A DNA stretch of 64,000 nucleotides from positions 1,022,680-1,086,679 of the forward strand of contig JAMPEV010000001.1 of NCBI GenBank assembly GCA_023664955.1. The letters run 5' to 3'. Positions within the stretch are counted from its first letter, which is position 1. The number at the start of each line of letters is the position of its first letter. Origin of the DNA: Duncaniella sp. GTDB lineage: Bacteria > Bacteroidota > Bacteroidia > Bacteroidales > Muribaculaceae. Positions 45,827-54,725 of this stretch are shown here, piece by piece. The position numbers were made by a program, and so were the translations under genes. A model generated the notes under the pieces. That model worked only from the letters and a program-made list of their open reading frames with translations, was not told where the DNA came from and ran no database searches.

Positions 45827-47155
45827 TCAGTTGTTTACAAGTCCGTCGGCTGCTGAATTGGAGGTATTGACAAGTTCCTTTTCAGTTTCAATGGATGGCT
45901 TCTTGTTATCTTTAAATATAAACAAGAACAGGATGGCAACCACAAGTGAGTATGCAGCGAATATGTACCAAGAAGTCACCCAACCTGCGTGTTGGCCTTC
46001 GGGAGTAGTCTGCGAGAACACAAAATGATTGACAATTGCTTGTGCGCAGAAAGTACCCACAGTAGCACCAATACCGTTGGTCATAATCATAAACAACCCC
46101 TGTGCGCTGCTTCGGATATCCTTAGTTGTCTCTTGGTCGACATACAGACCGCCTGACACATTGAAGAAATCGAAAGCCACTCCGTAAACGATGCAGGAGA
46201 GTACGAGAAGCCAGAGACCACTCCCGGTGTCCCCAAGACCGAAGAACCCGAAACGTAGCACCCAGGCAAACATCGACATAAGCATAACACCTTTGATACC
46301 AAACCGCTTAAGGCAGAATGGAATGAGGAGAATACAGAGAGTTTCGCTCATCTGAGAGAGGGATATTAGGGCATTGGCATTATGGGCACCCCATGTATCG
46401 GCAAACTCCGCAATGGCTGAGAATGATGTGATGAATGTGTTACCATAGCTATTGGTAATCTGGAGTGAAACACCGAGGAGCATACTGAAGATGAAGAATA
46501 TCGCCATCCTCTTGACCTTAAACAGTTTAAATGCACGCAATCCGAGCATATCAGCGAGTGAGCTTGACCCCGCCGTATTAGTGGGACACTTAGGCATCGA
46601 AAGCGCATATACTGCCAGGCAAAAACTCAACACAGCCGATGTGATAAGTTGATATGCATTACCTTGAAACTGAGTAAAGTTAACAAACAACATCGAGCAA
46701 ATAAAACCAACAGTGCCAAATACGCGGATGGGAGGGAAATGTTTTACAGTATCCATGCCCTCACGGTTGAGTGCGTTGAACGCTACTGAGTTAGCCAAAC
46801 CTATGGTTGGCATGAAGAAAGCCACTGATAGGGTATAAAGTGCGAATAGCGGTCCGAACTCGATGGTTGAAGTAGATAAGCAATAAACGCCAGCCGCTGC
46901 CATGAAACAACCGGCTAAGAGATGACATAGGCTGAGCATTTTTTGAGCTTGTATCCAGCGGTCGGCAACGATACCGACAATCGCCGGCATAAATAGAGAC
47001 ACTACTCCCTGTATCATGTAAAACCAACCTATCTGCTTTTCCAAGCCTACGGAGTAGAGGAAATTTCCAAGAGAGATGAGGTAAGCGCCCCATACACCGA
47101 ACTCCAAGAAGTTCATTGCAGCAAGGCGCACTTGTATCGGTTTGATATTAAGCAT
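45827..47155 (-). CDS. MFS transporter, nucleoside:H+ symporter family
   Basis: A 442-aa inner-membrane protein with about 12 helices. The start IKPIQVRLAAMNFLEFGVWG and WFYMIQGVVSLFMPAIVGIV, then ADRWIQAQKM, are typical of the NupG/xanthosine permease family, which imports nucleosides with protons. The C-terminal tail is hydrophilic and Ser/Asn-rich. It is 36 bp downstream of the bifunctional nuclease gene and 22 bp upstream of rsmE. The precise nucleoside specificity is not visible. Confidence 0.87.
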   Translation of the reverse strand: MLNIKPIQVRLAAMNFLEFGVWGAYLISLGNFLYSVGLEKQIGWFYMIQGVVSLFMPAIVGIVADRWIQAQKMLSLCHLLAGCFMAAAGVYCLSTSTIEFGPLFALYTLSVAFFMPTIGLANSVAFNALNREGMDTVKHFPPIRVFGTVGFICSMLFVNFTQFQGNAYQLITSAVLSFCLAVYALSMPKCPTNTAGSSSLADMLGLRAFKLFKVKRMAIFFIFSMLLGVSLQITNSYGNTFITSFSAIAEFADTWGAHNANALISLSQMSETLCILLIPFCLKRFGIKGVMLMSMFAWVLRFGFFGLGDTGSGLWLLVLSCIVYGVAFDFFNVSGGLYVDQETTKDIRSSAQGLFMIMTNGIGATVGTFCAQAIVNHFVFSQTTPEGQHAGWVTSWYIFAAYSLVVAILFLFIFKDNKKPSIETEKELVNTSNSAADGLVNN

Positions 47156-47191
47156 GGTGTTTGATTTTTGGTAATATTCGCTATTGTAAGA

Positions 47192-47803
47192 TTATTGAGA
47201 ATCACGTTTTCTTCTGAGAATTTCAGCCACTCTGGCAGCTTCCTCATATTCCTCACGCTCGATAAGCTTGTCAAGGGTCTTTTCAAGTTCCTCGATAGCA
47301 TAATTTTCGAGTCGCGGAGTAGAGTTACCTTCATCGTTATGGTCACTGTCAGCATCTTCCGTTCCTGAGGTGCCGTCTGCATCGTCCTGAACTTCCATTT
47401 CAAATCCTGTCTCATTGAGGATTTCGGGAGTGGTGAAGATGGGAGCATTGGTGCGCATGGCAATCGCAATAGCATCACTGGTGCGCGAGTCGATAGTCAC
47501 CGTGCGTTCCCCATCGGTGAAGGTGAGCTCGGAAGAGAAAATGCCATCTTCAAACTTATAAATGAACACCTCCACAAGTTTCACTCCGAAAGCGTGCGCG
47601 AAACTGACGAAAAGGTCGTGGGTCATAGGGCGAGGCGGGGTTATTCCCTCCATCTTCAGGGCAATAGACTGGGCTTCGGCCGCACCAATCACCACAGGAA
47701 TGCGAAACGGGCCGTTGACCTGAGCGAGAATTAGAGCGTAGGCTCCGGTCTGGATTTGGCTATATGAAATTCCTAATACACTAAGTCTGATGCGATTATC
47801 CAT
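47192..47803 (-). CDS. Bifunctional nuclease family protein (DUF151) with UVR motif
   Basis: A 203-aa protein. Residues about 5-135 form the DUF151/bifunctional nuclease domain (LGISYSQIQTGAYALILAQV, RIPVVIGAAEAQSIALKMEG, VTIDSRTSDAIAIAMRTNAP). An acidic linker (about 140-165) leads to a UVR coiled coil at the C-terminus (AIEELEKTLDKLIEREEYEE, then AARVAEIL), as in UvrB/UvrC. Plant and archaeal-type members cleave RNA and DNA; the bacterial role is little defined. It lies 10 bp after mnmA. Confidence 0.88.
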   Translation of the reverse strand: MDNRIRLSVLGISYSQIQTGAYALILAQVNGPFRIPVVIGAAEAQSIALKMEGITPPRPMTHDLFVSFAHAFGVKLVEVFIYKFEDGIFSSELTFTDGERTVTIDSRTSDAIAIAMRTNAPIFTTPEILNETGFEMEVQDDADGTSGTEDADSDHNDEGNSTPRLENYAIEELEKTLDKLIEREEYEEAARVAEILRRKRDSQ

Positions 47804-47813
47804 GGAGACCTCC

Positions 47814-48893
47814 TTATAACATTACATTTCTGCCGGTGATGACGCCACTTCCGAAACAGAGCTTGGCATCCTCATCGTATATAACGGCAAATTGCCCCGG
47901 GGCGATACCCTGAACAGGGCGTCCAGATTCTATGACATATTCCCGGTCGGCTATCCGAGTGAGGTGAGCCGGCAAGAAGTCGGGTGTATGACGATTTTTA
48001 AAAGTGATTTTCACTTTGTCGCAGCTTTCAGCCCAGGGGTCGCGTGAAATCCAGTGCATTTCATCGAGGTGAAGAGTTGTACCGTACTGCTTCTCAGTAT
48101 CATACCCCTGCGAAACGTAGATGACATTATCATGCACATTCTTCTTTACCACATACCAAGGTCCTCCGCTAAGCCCAAGTCCTTTACGCTGGCCGATGGT
48201 GTGGAACCAGAAGCCGCGATGTTCACCAAGTTTGCGTCCGGTTTCAAGTTCGATAATAGGTCCAGACTTTTCGCCGAGATGACGACGTATGAAGTCGTTG
48301 TAATTAATTTTCCCGAGAAAGCAAATACCTTGGCTGTCGCGGCGGTAAGCATTAGGCATCCGAGTCTCCACAGCAATTTCACGAACACGCGCTTTTGGGA
48401 GATTGCCAATCGGGAAGATGATGTGGCTCAGCTGCGGATATGAAATCTGGCAAAGGAAGTCAGTCTGGTCCTTAACCTTGTCAACGGCAGTGCCTAGGTA
48501 GACGACTCCGTCAATAGTATGGGTTGTGGCGTAGTGTCCGGTGGCCGTCTTATCGAATTCATGTCCCCAACGTTGCTCGAAGAAGCCAAATTTTATCATC
48601 TTATTGCACATGATGTCAGGATTGGGAGTAAGTCCCTCACGGACAGTGCGGAGCGCATATTCCATCACATTTTCCCAGTACTCTTCGTGGAGCGACACTA
48701 CATCAAAAGGCAGTTTATAACGCTGGGCGATGAAGGAACACATTTCAATATCCTCCTCAGCCGAGCAGTCACCCTCGTCGGTGTCCATACCGATGCGGAT
48801 GTAGAAGAGGTGCAGGTCATGACCCTCCTCCAGCAGCTGGTGCACAGCCACCGCACTGTCAACTCCTCCTGATATCAATACTGCTACTTTCAT
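47814..48893 (-). CDS. mnmA: tRNA-specific 2-thiouridylase MnmA
   Basis: A 359-aa enzyme that thiolates the wobble uridine (s2U34) of Glu, Gln and Lys tRNAs. The PP-loop is ISGGVDSAVAVHQL (about 7-20). The catalytic cysteines are visible: Cys96 in PNPDIMCNKMIKF and Cys191 in DSQGICFLGKINYNDF. The C-terminal PUA-like part has GIAPGQFAVIYDEDAKLCFG. The ATG is 24 bp downstream of the DoxX gene, so it belongs to the same long transcript. Confidence 0.97.
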   Translation of the reverse strand: MKVAVLISGGVDSAVAVHQLLEEGHDLHLFYIRIGMDTDEGDCSAEEDIEMCSFIAQRYKLPFDVVSLHEEYWENVMEYALRTVREGLTPNPDIMCNKMIKFGFFEQRWGHEFDKTATGHYATTHTIDGVVYLGTAVDKVKDQTDFLCQISYPQLSHIIFPIGNLPKARVREIAVETRMPNAYRRDSQGICFLGKINYNDFIRRHLGEKSGPIIELETGRKLGEHRGFWFHTIGQRKGLGLSGGPWYVVKKNVHDNVIYVSQGYDTEKQYGTTLHLDEMHWISRDPWAESCDKVKITFKNRHTPDFLPAHLTRIADREYVIESGRPVQGIAPGQFAVIYDEDAKLCFGSGVITGRNVML

Positions 48894-48917
48894 TTCAGAA
48901 GATGCTAATTATAAAGA

Positions 48918-49427
48918 TTATACCTCATCGAGTTCCTCTTCCTCATCCTTACCTTTCTGCTGGATGATGTAGAGGGAAATGAAGTAATCAAGCGAAATCT
49001 TGCCGGGGCCGGCAATGAGGAGGTATATGTAGATTCCTATGAACATAATCGGCAAATAACCCGGATCAGTGCTATCCAGACCATATACCGGAAGATTCGG
49101 AACCATGTCATGAAGGATATAATATTCGGCCGCAATCATGGCGCAAATGGGTGGTATGACGCTCAGACGTGTGAATATCCCGGCCATGATGAAGAGCGAA
49201 CATACCAGTTCAATGATTATCATGATGATAAGCGATGCCTCCGAGGATAGGTGGAACACGGTGGGGAAGTCATTGCACAGCAGGCTGTAATTGACAAGAT
49301 GCCTTATGCCAAATTGCATGAACATGATGCCGACAAATAGGCGCATAAATAGCCGGGCAAGATTGCTGTAGGTGTAGCCTGACAATTTGATGAACAGGTT
49401 GACCGCCGGGGAATTATACCAACACAT
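48918..49427 (-). CDS. DoxX-family membrane protein
   Basis: A 169-aa protein with four hydrophobic helices, matching the DoxX family: ARLFMRLFVGIMFMQFGIRH, IIMIIIELVCSLFIMAGIFT, LPIMFIGIYIYLLIAGPG, followed by KISLDYFIS. The C-terminal tail is acidic (EEEELDEV). DoxX proteins occur in the inner membrane and are linked to quinone- or redox-associated complexes; no catalytic residue can be named. It lies 24 bp from both the DUF5106 gene upstream and mnmA downstream. Confidence 0.85.
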   Translation of the reverse strand: MCWYNSPAVNLFIKLSGYTYSNLARLFMRLFVGIMFMQFGIRHLVNYSLLCNDFPTVFHLSSEASLIIMIIIELVCSLFIMAGIFTRLSVIPPICAMIAAEYYILHDMVPNLPVYGLDSTDPGYLPIMFIGIYIYLLIAGPGKISLDYFISLYIIQQKGKDEEEELDEV

Positions 49428-49451
49428 AATAATATGGTGATGAGAGGTTGT

Positions 49452-50363
49452 TTAACGTTTTTTGAGCTGACGAGTTACATCGAGCATTTGGTCAATGCTG
49501 AGATGCTTGAATCGCACTTTGTGGCGACGGTCGAGAATGTAGAATTCGGGGGTGCCGGCACGGAGGTCGTAGATAAGGTCAGCGTCGGGATTAGCTCCCA
49601 AAATCCACGTCGTGGGATAGCCCTCCATGGCCTTACGCCATTCTTCATTAGGCTCGGTGAGGGAGATTGAGACTATCTTGAGCCGTCCCTCATCGACAAG
49701 TTCGTTGGTTGAAATGTCGGCATCGAGTCGTAACCGGGCCATGTTGCAGTCGGAGCAATCGGGATCATTGAAGAAGATAACAAGAATCTCGGCAGAGTCG
49801 GCTGCTAAGTGACGCTGCTCGCCCGAAAGGGCAGTGTAAGGTAAATCGCCTGCGATTTTCCCAATCATGCTGTTTTTCAGCACGGTGGCCTGATGTGCAA
49901 ATCGTGCCTTACTTGCCTTGTCAATCTTTTTATTTTTCACCACGGCCTCAGCAAAGGGGAGATAAAGTCCATCAATCCATGCCTCGGCAGAGTCGCTGTA
50001 GAGGATACCTTCAGCTTTCTGTGCGAGAAACAGAAGGTCGTTCGGTTGCTTTTCCAATTTTTTTGTGAGACGGTCTACTGAGGCAAGTGCAGAATCGGCT
50101 GTGGCATTGCGGAGAATGCTGAGGTATACCGAGAATTCATTTGCCATCTTCTGCTTAGCCGAAAAAGCTTTTGAGAGTTCGCAAAAATCCCAAAAATGGC
50201 GTGCGAGAAAGTCGCAACGTCCTTGGAAGGACTGGATTGAATCCGGAACAAGGGGATAGGGAAAATATGATTGCGTAGCATCGGATGTCTGAGCCTTCGA
50301 TACGGCACAGATGCTGACTGTTAGTAAAATTCCTAATATCAATCGATTGAGATTGGTCATCAT
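49452..50363 (-). CDS. DUF5106 thioredoxin-like periplasmic protein
   Basis: A 303-aa exported protein (signal peptide ending SKAQ at about residue 25). Residues about 35-170 form the helical DUF5106-type domain (FLARHFWDFCELSKAF). Residues about 190-300 have a thioredoxin fold with a CxxC in FFNDPDCSDCNMARLRLD, a YPTTWILG turn and PEFYILDRRHKVRFKH. Such proteins are probable periplasmic disulfide oxidoreductases specific to Bacteroidetes. It is first in the long minus-strand unit leading to kdsA. A second Met follows the first, so translation could start one codon later. Confidence 0.82.
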   Translation of the reverse strand: MMTNLNRLILGILLTVSICAVSKAQTSDATQSYFPYPLVPDSIQSFQGRCDFLARHFWDFCELSKAFSAKQKMANEFSVYLSILRNATADSALASVDRLTKKLEKQPNDLLFLAQKAEGILYSDSAEAWIDGLYLPFAEAVVKNKKIDKASKARFAHQATVLKNSMIGKIAGDLPYTALSGEQRHLAADSAEILVIFFNDPDCSDCNMARLRLDADISTNELVDEGRLKIVSISLTEPNEEWRKAMEGYPTTWILGANPDADLIYDLRAGTPEFYILDRRHKVRFKHLSIDQMLDVTRQLKKR

Positions 50364-50463
50364 AAATTATTAAAATGATTTTATGCAAGTGAACCGCTAT
50401 TTTTACGTCCACTAAACTTAAGAATGTTTATTTCAGAACTGATTACTTAGATTTTTGCAATCA

Positions 50464-50520
50464 CAAAGTTAATTAAAAAAAGTCAAAACCGGAAAAGAAA
50501 CTTTTATTTCCTCCGGTTTT
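50464..50520 (-). terminator. Terminator of the 7TM-HD gene overlapping a -7 box
   Basis: AAAACCGGA (50485-50493) pairs with TCCGGTTTT (50512-50520), and on the minus strand GACTTTTTTT follows. Immediately beyond, TAACTTTG (50471-50464, minus) is a good -7 box about 100 bp before the DUF5106 gene. The -33 position falls within the terminator stem and is not a clear TTTG. Confidence 0.75.
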
Positions 50521-50586
50521 AACTATTATTTCACATTGTTGAGTAGGAACATATCATTCTATGCCATCCTACGATAGCTTTCCCGA

Positions 50587-52671
50587 TTACTTTTGCACCA
50601 CCGGAAGGTTCTCGGAAGGCTTCTCTCCCGCCTTTTTAAGCTCGGGATAGGAGATTCTTGAATGGTACATTGTGCGAAGGCGCTGCGCAAACACTTCTTT
50701 TATCGCTTGTACATCCCTGAATGAGATGGGCGACTGATTATGGCGGCCTTCGGCAATCTGACCATCAATAATCTTATTAACCAAGGCTGTTATCGCCTCA
50801 GGTGAATGGTCGGTCATTGAACGTGAGGCGGCCTCTACGGCATCCGCCATCATCAAGATAGAGGTCTCTTTCGACTGCGGGTCAGGACCGGGATAAGAGA
50901 ACGCGGCCTCATCCACCGGTTCGTTGGGATGGGCATTGCGATAGATGGTATAGAAATAGCGAGCCTTCCCGGCACCATGATGCTCGCGGATAAACTTACG
51001 AATTACTTCAGGCAATTTAGCCTTTTCAGCAAGAGCGATGCCCTCTTTGACATGTCCGGTTACAATCCTGGCGCTCTGCAAGGGGTCAAGCGCATCGTGG
51101 GGATTTACACCATGCTGATTCTCAGTATAGAATGCCGGATTTTTAATCTTGCCTATATCGTGATAGAGAGCGCCGGTGCGTACGAGCTGGACATTCGCGC
51201 CAATACGGTTAGCAGCGGCCGACGACAGGTTGCTCACTGCCATTGAATGGTTAAACGTTCCGGGACATTCTTCGGAAAGCTCCCTGAGCAGTGGATTATT
51301 TATATCGCTGAGTTCCACAAGGGTAACCTGAGATGTGAAACCATACATACGTTCAATCATAAACATGAGTACATAACTGAACGAGATAAGAATGGAATTG
51401 ACCGCGAAATAGCCAAACACACGGCCTTCGGTCCTATTTAGTGACCCGGCTTGCATCACTTCTATCGCCACGTAGCTGAGGCTATAGGCGATGAGGATAA
51501 GAGCGGCAGTGCGGATTAGTTGGCTGCGGCGAGTGAGGTCCTTCAATGAATCGATTGCCACTACGCCGGCTATGAATTGGATGAAAATGAATTCGAGAGC
51601 ATAGGATGACACAATGGCACAAATCAGCACCTCTACGAGATGACAGAAATACGCAGTGCGGGAATCGAGGAACACGAGGACCAAAATGGGCACCACCGTG
51701 AATGGCACAATATAAAGTCCGCTTCGGAATGTCGCCCCCATCGTGAACGCAAACAGAGTGAAAATGCCTATCAGCGTCATCAAAAATAGCACCGTCCGAT
51801 TATCATCGAAATAGTGGCGGCGGAAAATGTATAGATACCCATAGAGAGAGCCTAACAGAATCATTATGTAAAGAATCTGACCGGCCACGGGGTAATAGTG
51901 CTTGCTGATAATAGTGTTGTTGCCACGTTCTTCCGATAATTTTTCATAAGTTTGGAGCACTGTGGCAAGACGGGTGGTGACAATGTCACCCTTGTCAATG
52001 ATGCGTTCACCCTGCTGAATCACACCGATAGGAGCCATCGCCTTCTGGTAAGCCTCCTCGAGCACACGCCGTGTGGTGACTGTGTCGAGGATGATATTAG
52101 GTTGAATCATCTCTGAGAGCTTAGTTTTTGACAAAGCCTCATGGAGGTCCTGGCTACGCAATGCGCTGTCGAGATGCTCATAGGCTCGGAACGCCGAACG
52201 ATAACGTGTGGTGGGCATCGAAATGGCCACGTTATCATGTATAAATCTCACTGCTGGAAGATCATTCTCGATGATTTTAGAATATGTGTTTTGGTCAACT
52301 ATACCATTATCATATACCTCCTTTATCTGATTGATAATCTGATTCTTCTGAGCCGGTGTAATTCCGAGGTCGTGAGTAGAGTTAAGACGTGTGGTATAGT
52401 CAGAAATCATCGTTTTTTCGAGTGTGAGGTCTCGATAGTAGACCGGCTCGAAATTAGTGTCAATACTATCCTTCACCTTAGCGGCACTCAGCGAGTCGAG
52501 ATGCACCGGAATGTCAAACGGTGCAGTCAACAATGCATAGCTCCAAGGTCGTCCCTCTTCGTAAGAGTAGTGATGTTCATCACTTCGTGGCAGGAAATAA
52601 ACGATCGCAGTGACTACTGCTATGAAGAGCAGCACACGCAATGATATGTCTCTTCGCGACAACTGATTCAT
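50587..52671 (-). CDS. 7TM receptor-type HD phosphohydrolase (PgpH-like)
   Basis: A 694-aa inner-membrane protein. One helix (about 13-27) precedes a large extracytoplasmic 7TMR-HDED domain (about 40-275). Seven helices follow (about 278-470), then a cytoplasmic HD domain (about 485-650). HD metal residues are visible in CPGTFNHSMAVSNL, TGALYHDIGKIKNP and IREHHGAGKARYFY. Related Gram-positive PgpH enzymes hydrolyse cyclic di-AMP; the same activity is likely here. It starts 14 bp after the DUF2752 gene on the same strand, so it is probably third in an operon with the dispanin protein. Confidence 0.92.
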   Translation of the reverse strand: MNQLSRRDISLRVLLFIAVVTAIVYFLPRSDEHHYSYEEGRPWSYALLTAPFDIPVHLDSLSAAKVKDSIDTNFEPVYYRDLTLEKTMISDYTTRLNSTHDLGITPAQKNQIINQIKEVYDNGIVDQNTYSKIIENDLPAVRFIHDNVAISMPTTRYRSAFRAYEHLDSALRSQDLHEALSKTKLSEMIQPNIILDTVTTRRVLEEAYQKAMAPIGVIQQGERIIDKGDIVTTRLATVLQTYEKLSEERGNNTIISKHYYPVAGQILYIMILLGSLYGYLYIFRRHYFDDNRTVLFLMTLIGIFTLFAFTMGATFRSGLYIVPFTVVPILVLVFLDSRTAYFCHLVEVLICAIVSSYALEFIFIQFIAGVVAIDSLKDLTRRSQLIRTAALILIAYSLSYVAIEVMQAGSLNRTEGRVFGYFAVNSILISFSYVLMFMIERMYGFTSQVTLVELSDINNPLLRELSEECPGTFNHSMAVSNLSSAAANRIGANVQLVRTGALYHDIGKIKNPAFYTENQHGVNPHDALDPLQSARIVTGHVKEGIALAEKAKLPEVIRKFIREHHGAGKARYFYTIYRNAHPNEPVDEAAFSYPGPDPQSKETSILMMADAVEAASRSMTDHSPEAITALVNKIIDGQIAEGRHNQSPISFRDVQAIKEVFAQRLRTMYHSRISYPELKKAGEKPSENLPVVQK

Positions 52672-52685
52672 GGAAATGAACTTTT

Positions 52686-53069
52686 TTACAATATGTTACG
52701 GATAACCGTCCAAAGTATTATTATGGTAAGAATGGTGAGTATAACCGTCTGAGAATTGAGCACCCGGTTAAGGATCGGGATTCTGTCACGCAGCCACCAT
52801 GCTATCCCAAGCAGAATGAGTAGTGGTATTTCAAGGATAAAAAGTGCGTTGTAATGCCATGCGGCATCGAAATCGCCATTCAGGAGCGAATGAAAAGCCC
52901 GTTGCGAACCGCATCCGGGACATTGCCAGCCGGTGAGTTCATGAAACATACAGCGGGGGAAATAGTAGGACGATGGGTCAAGTGTAAAGTACACCGCCAC
53001 TAAACCAATTACTATCACCGCCCCAACTGCCACCAAGAGAGTCCGAGGTATTCCAAGCCTCTCAATCAT
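52686..53069 (-). CDS. DUF2752 membrane protein
   Basis: A 127-aa protein with about three helices. The DUF2752 motif is intact: FPRCMFHELTGWQCPGCGSQ, then RAFHSLLNGDFDAAWHYNAL. The CPGCG cysteines suggest metal binding or a structural role; the function is unknown. The ATG at 53069 overlaps the stop of the upstream dispanin gene (ATGA), showing translational coupling; a longer frame upstream is therefore rejected. PgpH-like HD protein follows 14 bp later. Confidence 0.85.
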   Translation of the reverse strand: MIERLGIPRTLLVAVGAVIVIGLVAVYFTLDPSSYYFPRCMFHELTGWQCPGCGSQRAFHSLLNGDFDAAWHYNALFILEIPLLILLGIAWWLRDRIPILNRVLNSQTVILTILTIIILWTVIRNIL

Positions 53070-53677
53070 ACGCTCATGAGGGAGAAGAGAGCATAGAAAG
53101 GCTGAACTATAAGTCCGAGTACGAATGAGATAATCACCCACATCTCAGCCTTATTTGATGCATCTTGAGCAGCTAGATAGTTGCCTGAATAATACGCCGG
53201 TGACACTTTTGACGCATAAACAATTGCCACAATACCGGTGACTATGCAGCAGCAAATTGTGGTGATGATGGCCCAAATAAGGTAATTATTGGGCATTGGA
53301 GGCTGCCCGGTCTGCCGGCCCGGGCCAAAAGCTCCGTATGGTTGACCGTATCCTTGATTATACTGCCGGTTATAGTCCTGCCCGTTAGATTGCGGACCAT
53401 AAGCCTGCTGGCCGTATGGCTGCTGATAGCCCGTCTGCGCACCCTGCGAAGAGGAGTTGGACTGCTTATAATCTGCCTGCTGACCCTGTGCTGTGGAATA
53501 TGGGTCAATGGGGGCATTAAACCATGAGGCGATTTCGGGTATCATAGCCACCGTAGTCCAATCAGCCAGACCTTCGTGCCAGATTGGGGTGGAGAGCGAC
53601 AGACCCGGCTGTTCCCTCAACTCTTCGAGAGACTTCGGTCCAACCTGAACGTTGTTAATTATAATCCAATATTTCAT
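53066..53677 (-). CDS. DUF4339 (GYF_2) - CD225/dispanin protein with prion-like linker
   Basis: A 203-aa protein. Residues 1-52 are a GYF_2/DUF4339 domain (KYWIIINNVQVGPKSLEELR, then STPIWHEGLADWTTV). Residues about 60-125 are a low-complexity linker of Gln, Gly, Tyr, Ser and Asn (YGQQAYGPQSNGQDYNRQY). Residues about 128-200 match the CD225/dispanin fold: IWAIITTICCCIVTGIVAIV, then KVSPAYYSGNYLAAQDASNK and a second helix. Eukaryotic relatives (IFITM) act on membrane fusion; bacterial function is unknown. The start at 53677 is chosen because the GYF_2 domain begins there. First gene of the unit with DUF2752 and the HD protein. Confidence 0.85.
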   Translation of the reverse strand: MKYWIIINNVQVGPKSLEELREQPGLSLSTPIWHEGLADWTTVAMIPEIASWFNAPIDPYSTAQGQQADYKQSNSSSQGAQTGYQQPYGQQAYGPQSNGQDYNRQYNQGYGQPYGAFGPGRQTGQPPMPNNYLIWAIITTICCCIVTGIVAIVYASKVSPAYYSGNYLAAQDASNKAEMWVIISFVLGLIVQPFYALFSLMSV

Positions 53678-53706
53678 TTTATTGTGATGAAAACTTATAT
53701 TATTAT

Positions 53707-53790
53707 TGTAGGGACAACCTATGACGCGTCCACCCATTTAGTGCGACCCTCATTCCCACCCCATGCCCCGAAGGGGTGATGTTGTGGTAA
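53707..53790 (+). repeat. Dispersed intergenic repeat, copy C
   Basis: Starts TGTAGGGACAACC, continues ATGACGCGTCCACCC and ends with a CCCC-GAA-GGGG hairpin followed by TGATGTTGTGG. It shares the TGTAGGGAC and GCGTCC parts with copies A and B, and GGTGATGT-GTGG with the region just upstream of copy B. It lies between deoC and the dispanin gene. Confidence 0.5.
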
Positions 53791-53795
53791 CACAC

Positions 53796-54680
53796 TTAGA
53801 AGAATTTGGTTTCCTCTCCCAAAATGTCAGAGAGAAGATTGTTGGCAAGGCGTGAAGCACCAATACGGAAATATTCATTTGTCGAAACCCATTTTTCGCC
53901 AAGAATCTCCTTTACAAGTGTGTAATATTTCAAAGCTTCCTCTGTGGTTGAAACTCCGCCTGAAACCTTGAAACCCACCATGCGCTCTGTCTTCTCGTAG
54001 TATTCCTTGATGCACTGGCACATCACGTAGGCCGCATCAAGAGATGCACCGGGGTATTCCTTGCCGGTAGATGTCTTCAGAAAGTCAGCACCAGAGTATA
54101 GAGAGAGAATGGATGCATTGCGAATGTTCTCAGCGGTTTTGAGCGCACCGGTTTCAAGAATGACCTTCATGATACTGTCGCGGCATGAGTGTTTCATCTC
54201 TGAAATTTGGTCGCATACCTCCTCATAGTCATGGTCGAAGAAATCGCCAAGGCCAAACACGATGTCTATTTCATCGGCACCCGCCTCAACAGCCAAACCG
54301 ACTTCGGCAATCTTCACCTCAATAAAACTTTGCGCGGTGGGGAAGCAACCGGCCACCGAGGCGATGTCGACGTCGCTACATTCGAGCACAGTGCGCACTA
54401 TGGGCACGAAGCAAGGGTAAACGCAGATTGCAGCCACATTGGGAAGGTCGCCATGCTCCTCCTCAAAGGCATTGACACGCTCCACAAAATCAGCGACTGA
54501 ACGCTGTGAGTCGGTTGATTTGAGAGTGGTGAGGTCGATAGAGTTAAACATCTGCTTCAGAACCTCCGGCTTACGGTTTTCTTCAAGATGCTTATCGAGA
54601 ATTTCCTGCACTTTTGCTGCCACCTCAGTGTCATCGGTGGTTACATGGCTTTCGGCTATAACTTGTTGATATTTATCCAT
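53796..54680 (-). CDS. deoC: Deoxyribose-phosphate aldolase
   Basis: A 294-aa class I aldolase that splits 2-deoxyribose-5-phosphate into glyceraldehyde-3-phosphate and acetaldehyde in deoxynucleoside catabolism. The Schiff-base lysine is in GADFLKTSTGKEYPGA. Other sites are VAAICVYPCFVPIVR, AVEAGADEIDIVFGLGDFF, VILETGAL and VGFKVSGGVST. It is longer than E. coli DeoC because of an N-terminal helical extension. It is 45 bp after the MazG-like gene and is probably the last gene of dtd-mazG-deoC. Confidence 0.96.
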   Translation of the reverse strand: MDKYQQVIAESHVTTDDTEVAAKVQEILDKHLEENRKPEVLKQMFNSIDLTTLKSTDSQRSVADFVERVNAFEEEHGDLPNVAAICVYPCFVPIVRTVLECSDVDIASVAGCFPTAQSFIEVKIAEVGLAVEAGADEIDIVFGLGDFFDHDYEEVCDQISEMKHSCRDSIMKVILETGALKTAENIRNASILSLYSGADFLKTSTGKEYPGASLDAAYVMCQCIKEYYEKTERMVGFKVSGGVSTTEEALKYYTLVKEILGEKWVSTNEYFRIGASRLANNLLSDILGEETKFF

Positions 54681-54725
54681 TGTATTTACAGTATATTATA
54701 TTAAAATCGTGACTATAATCATTCG

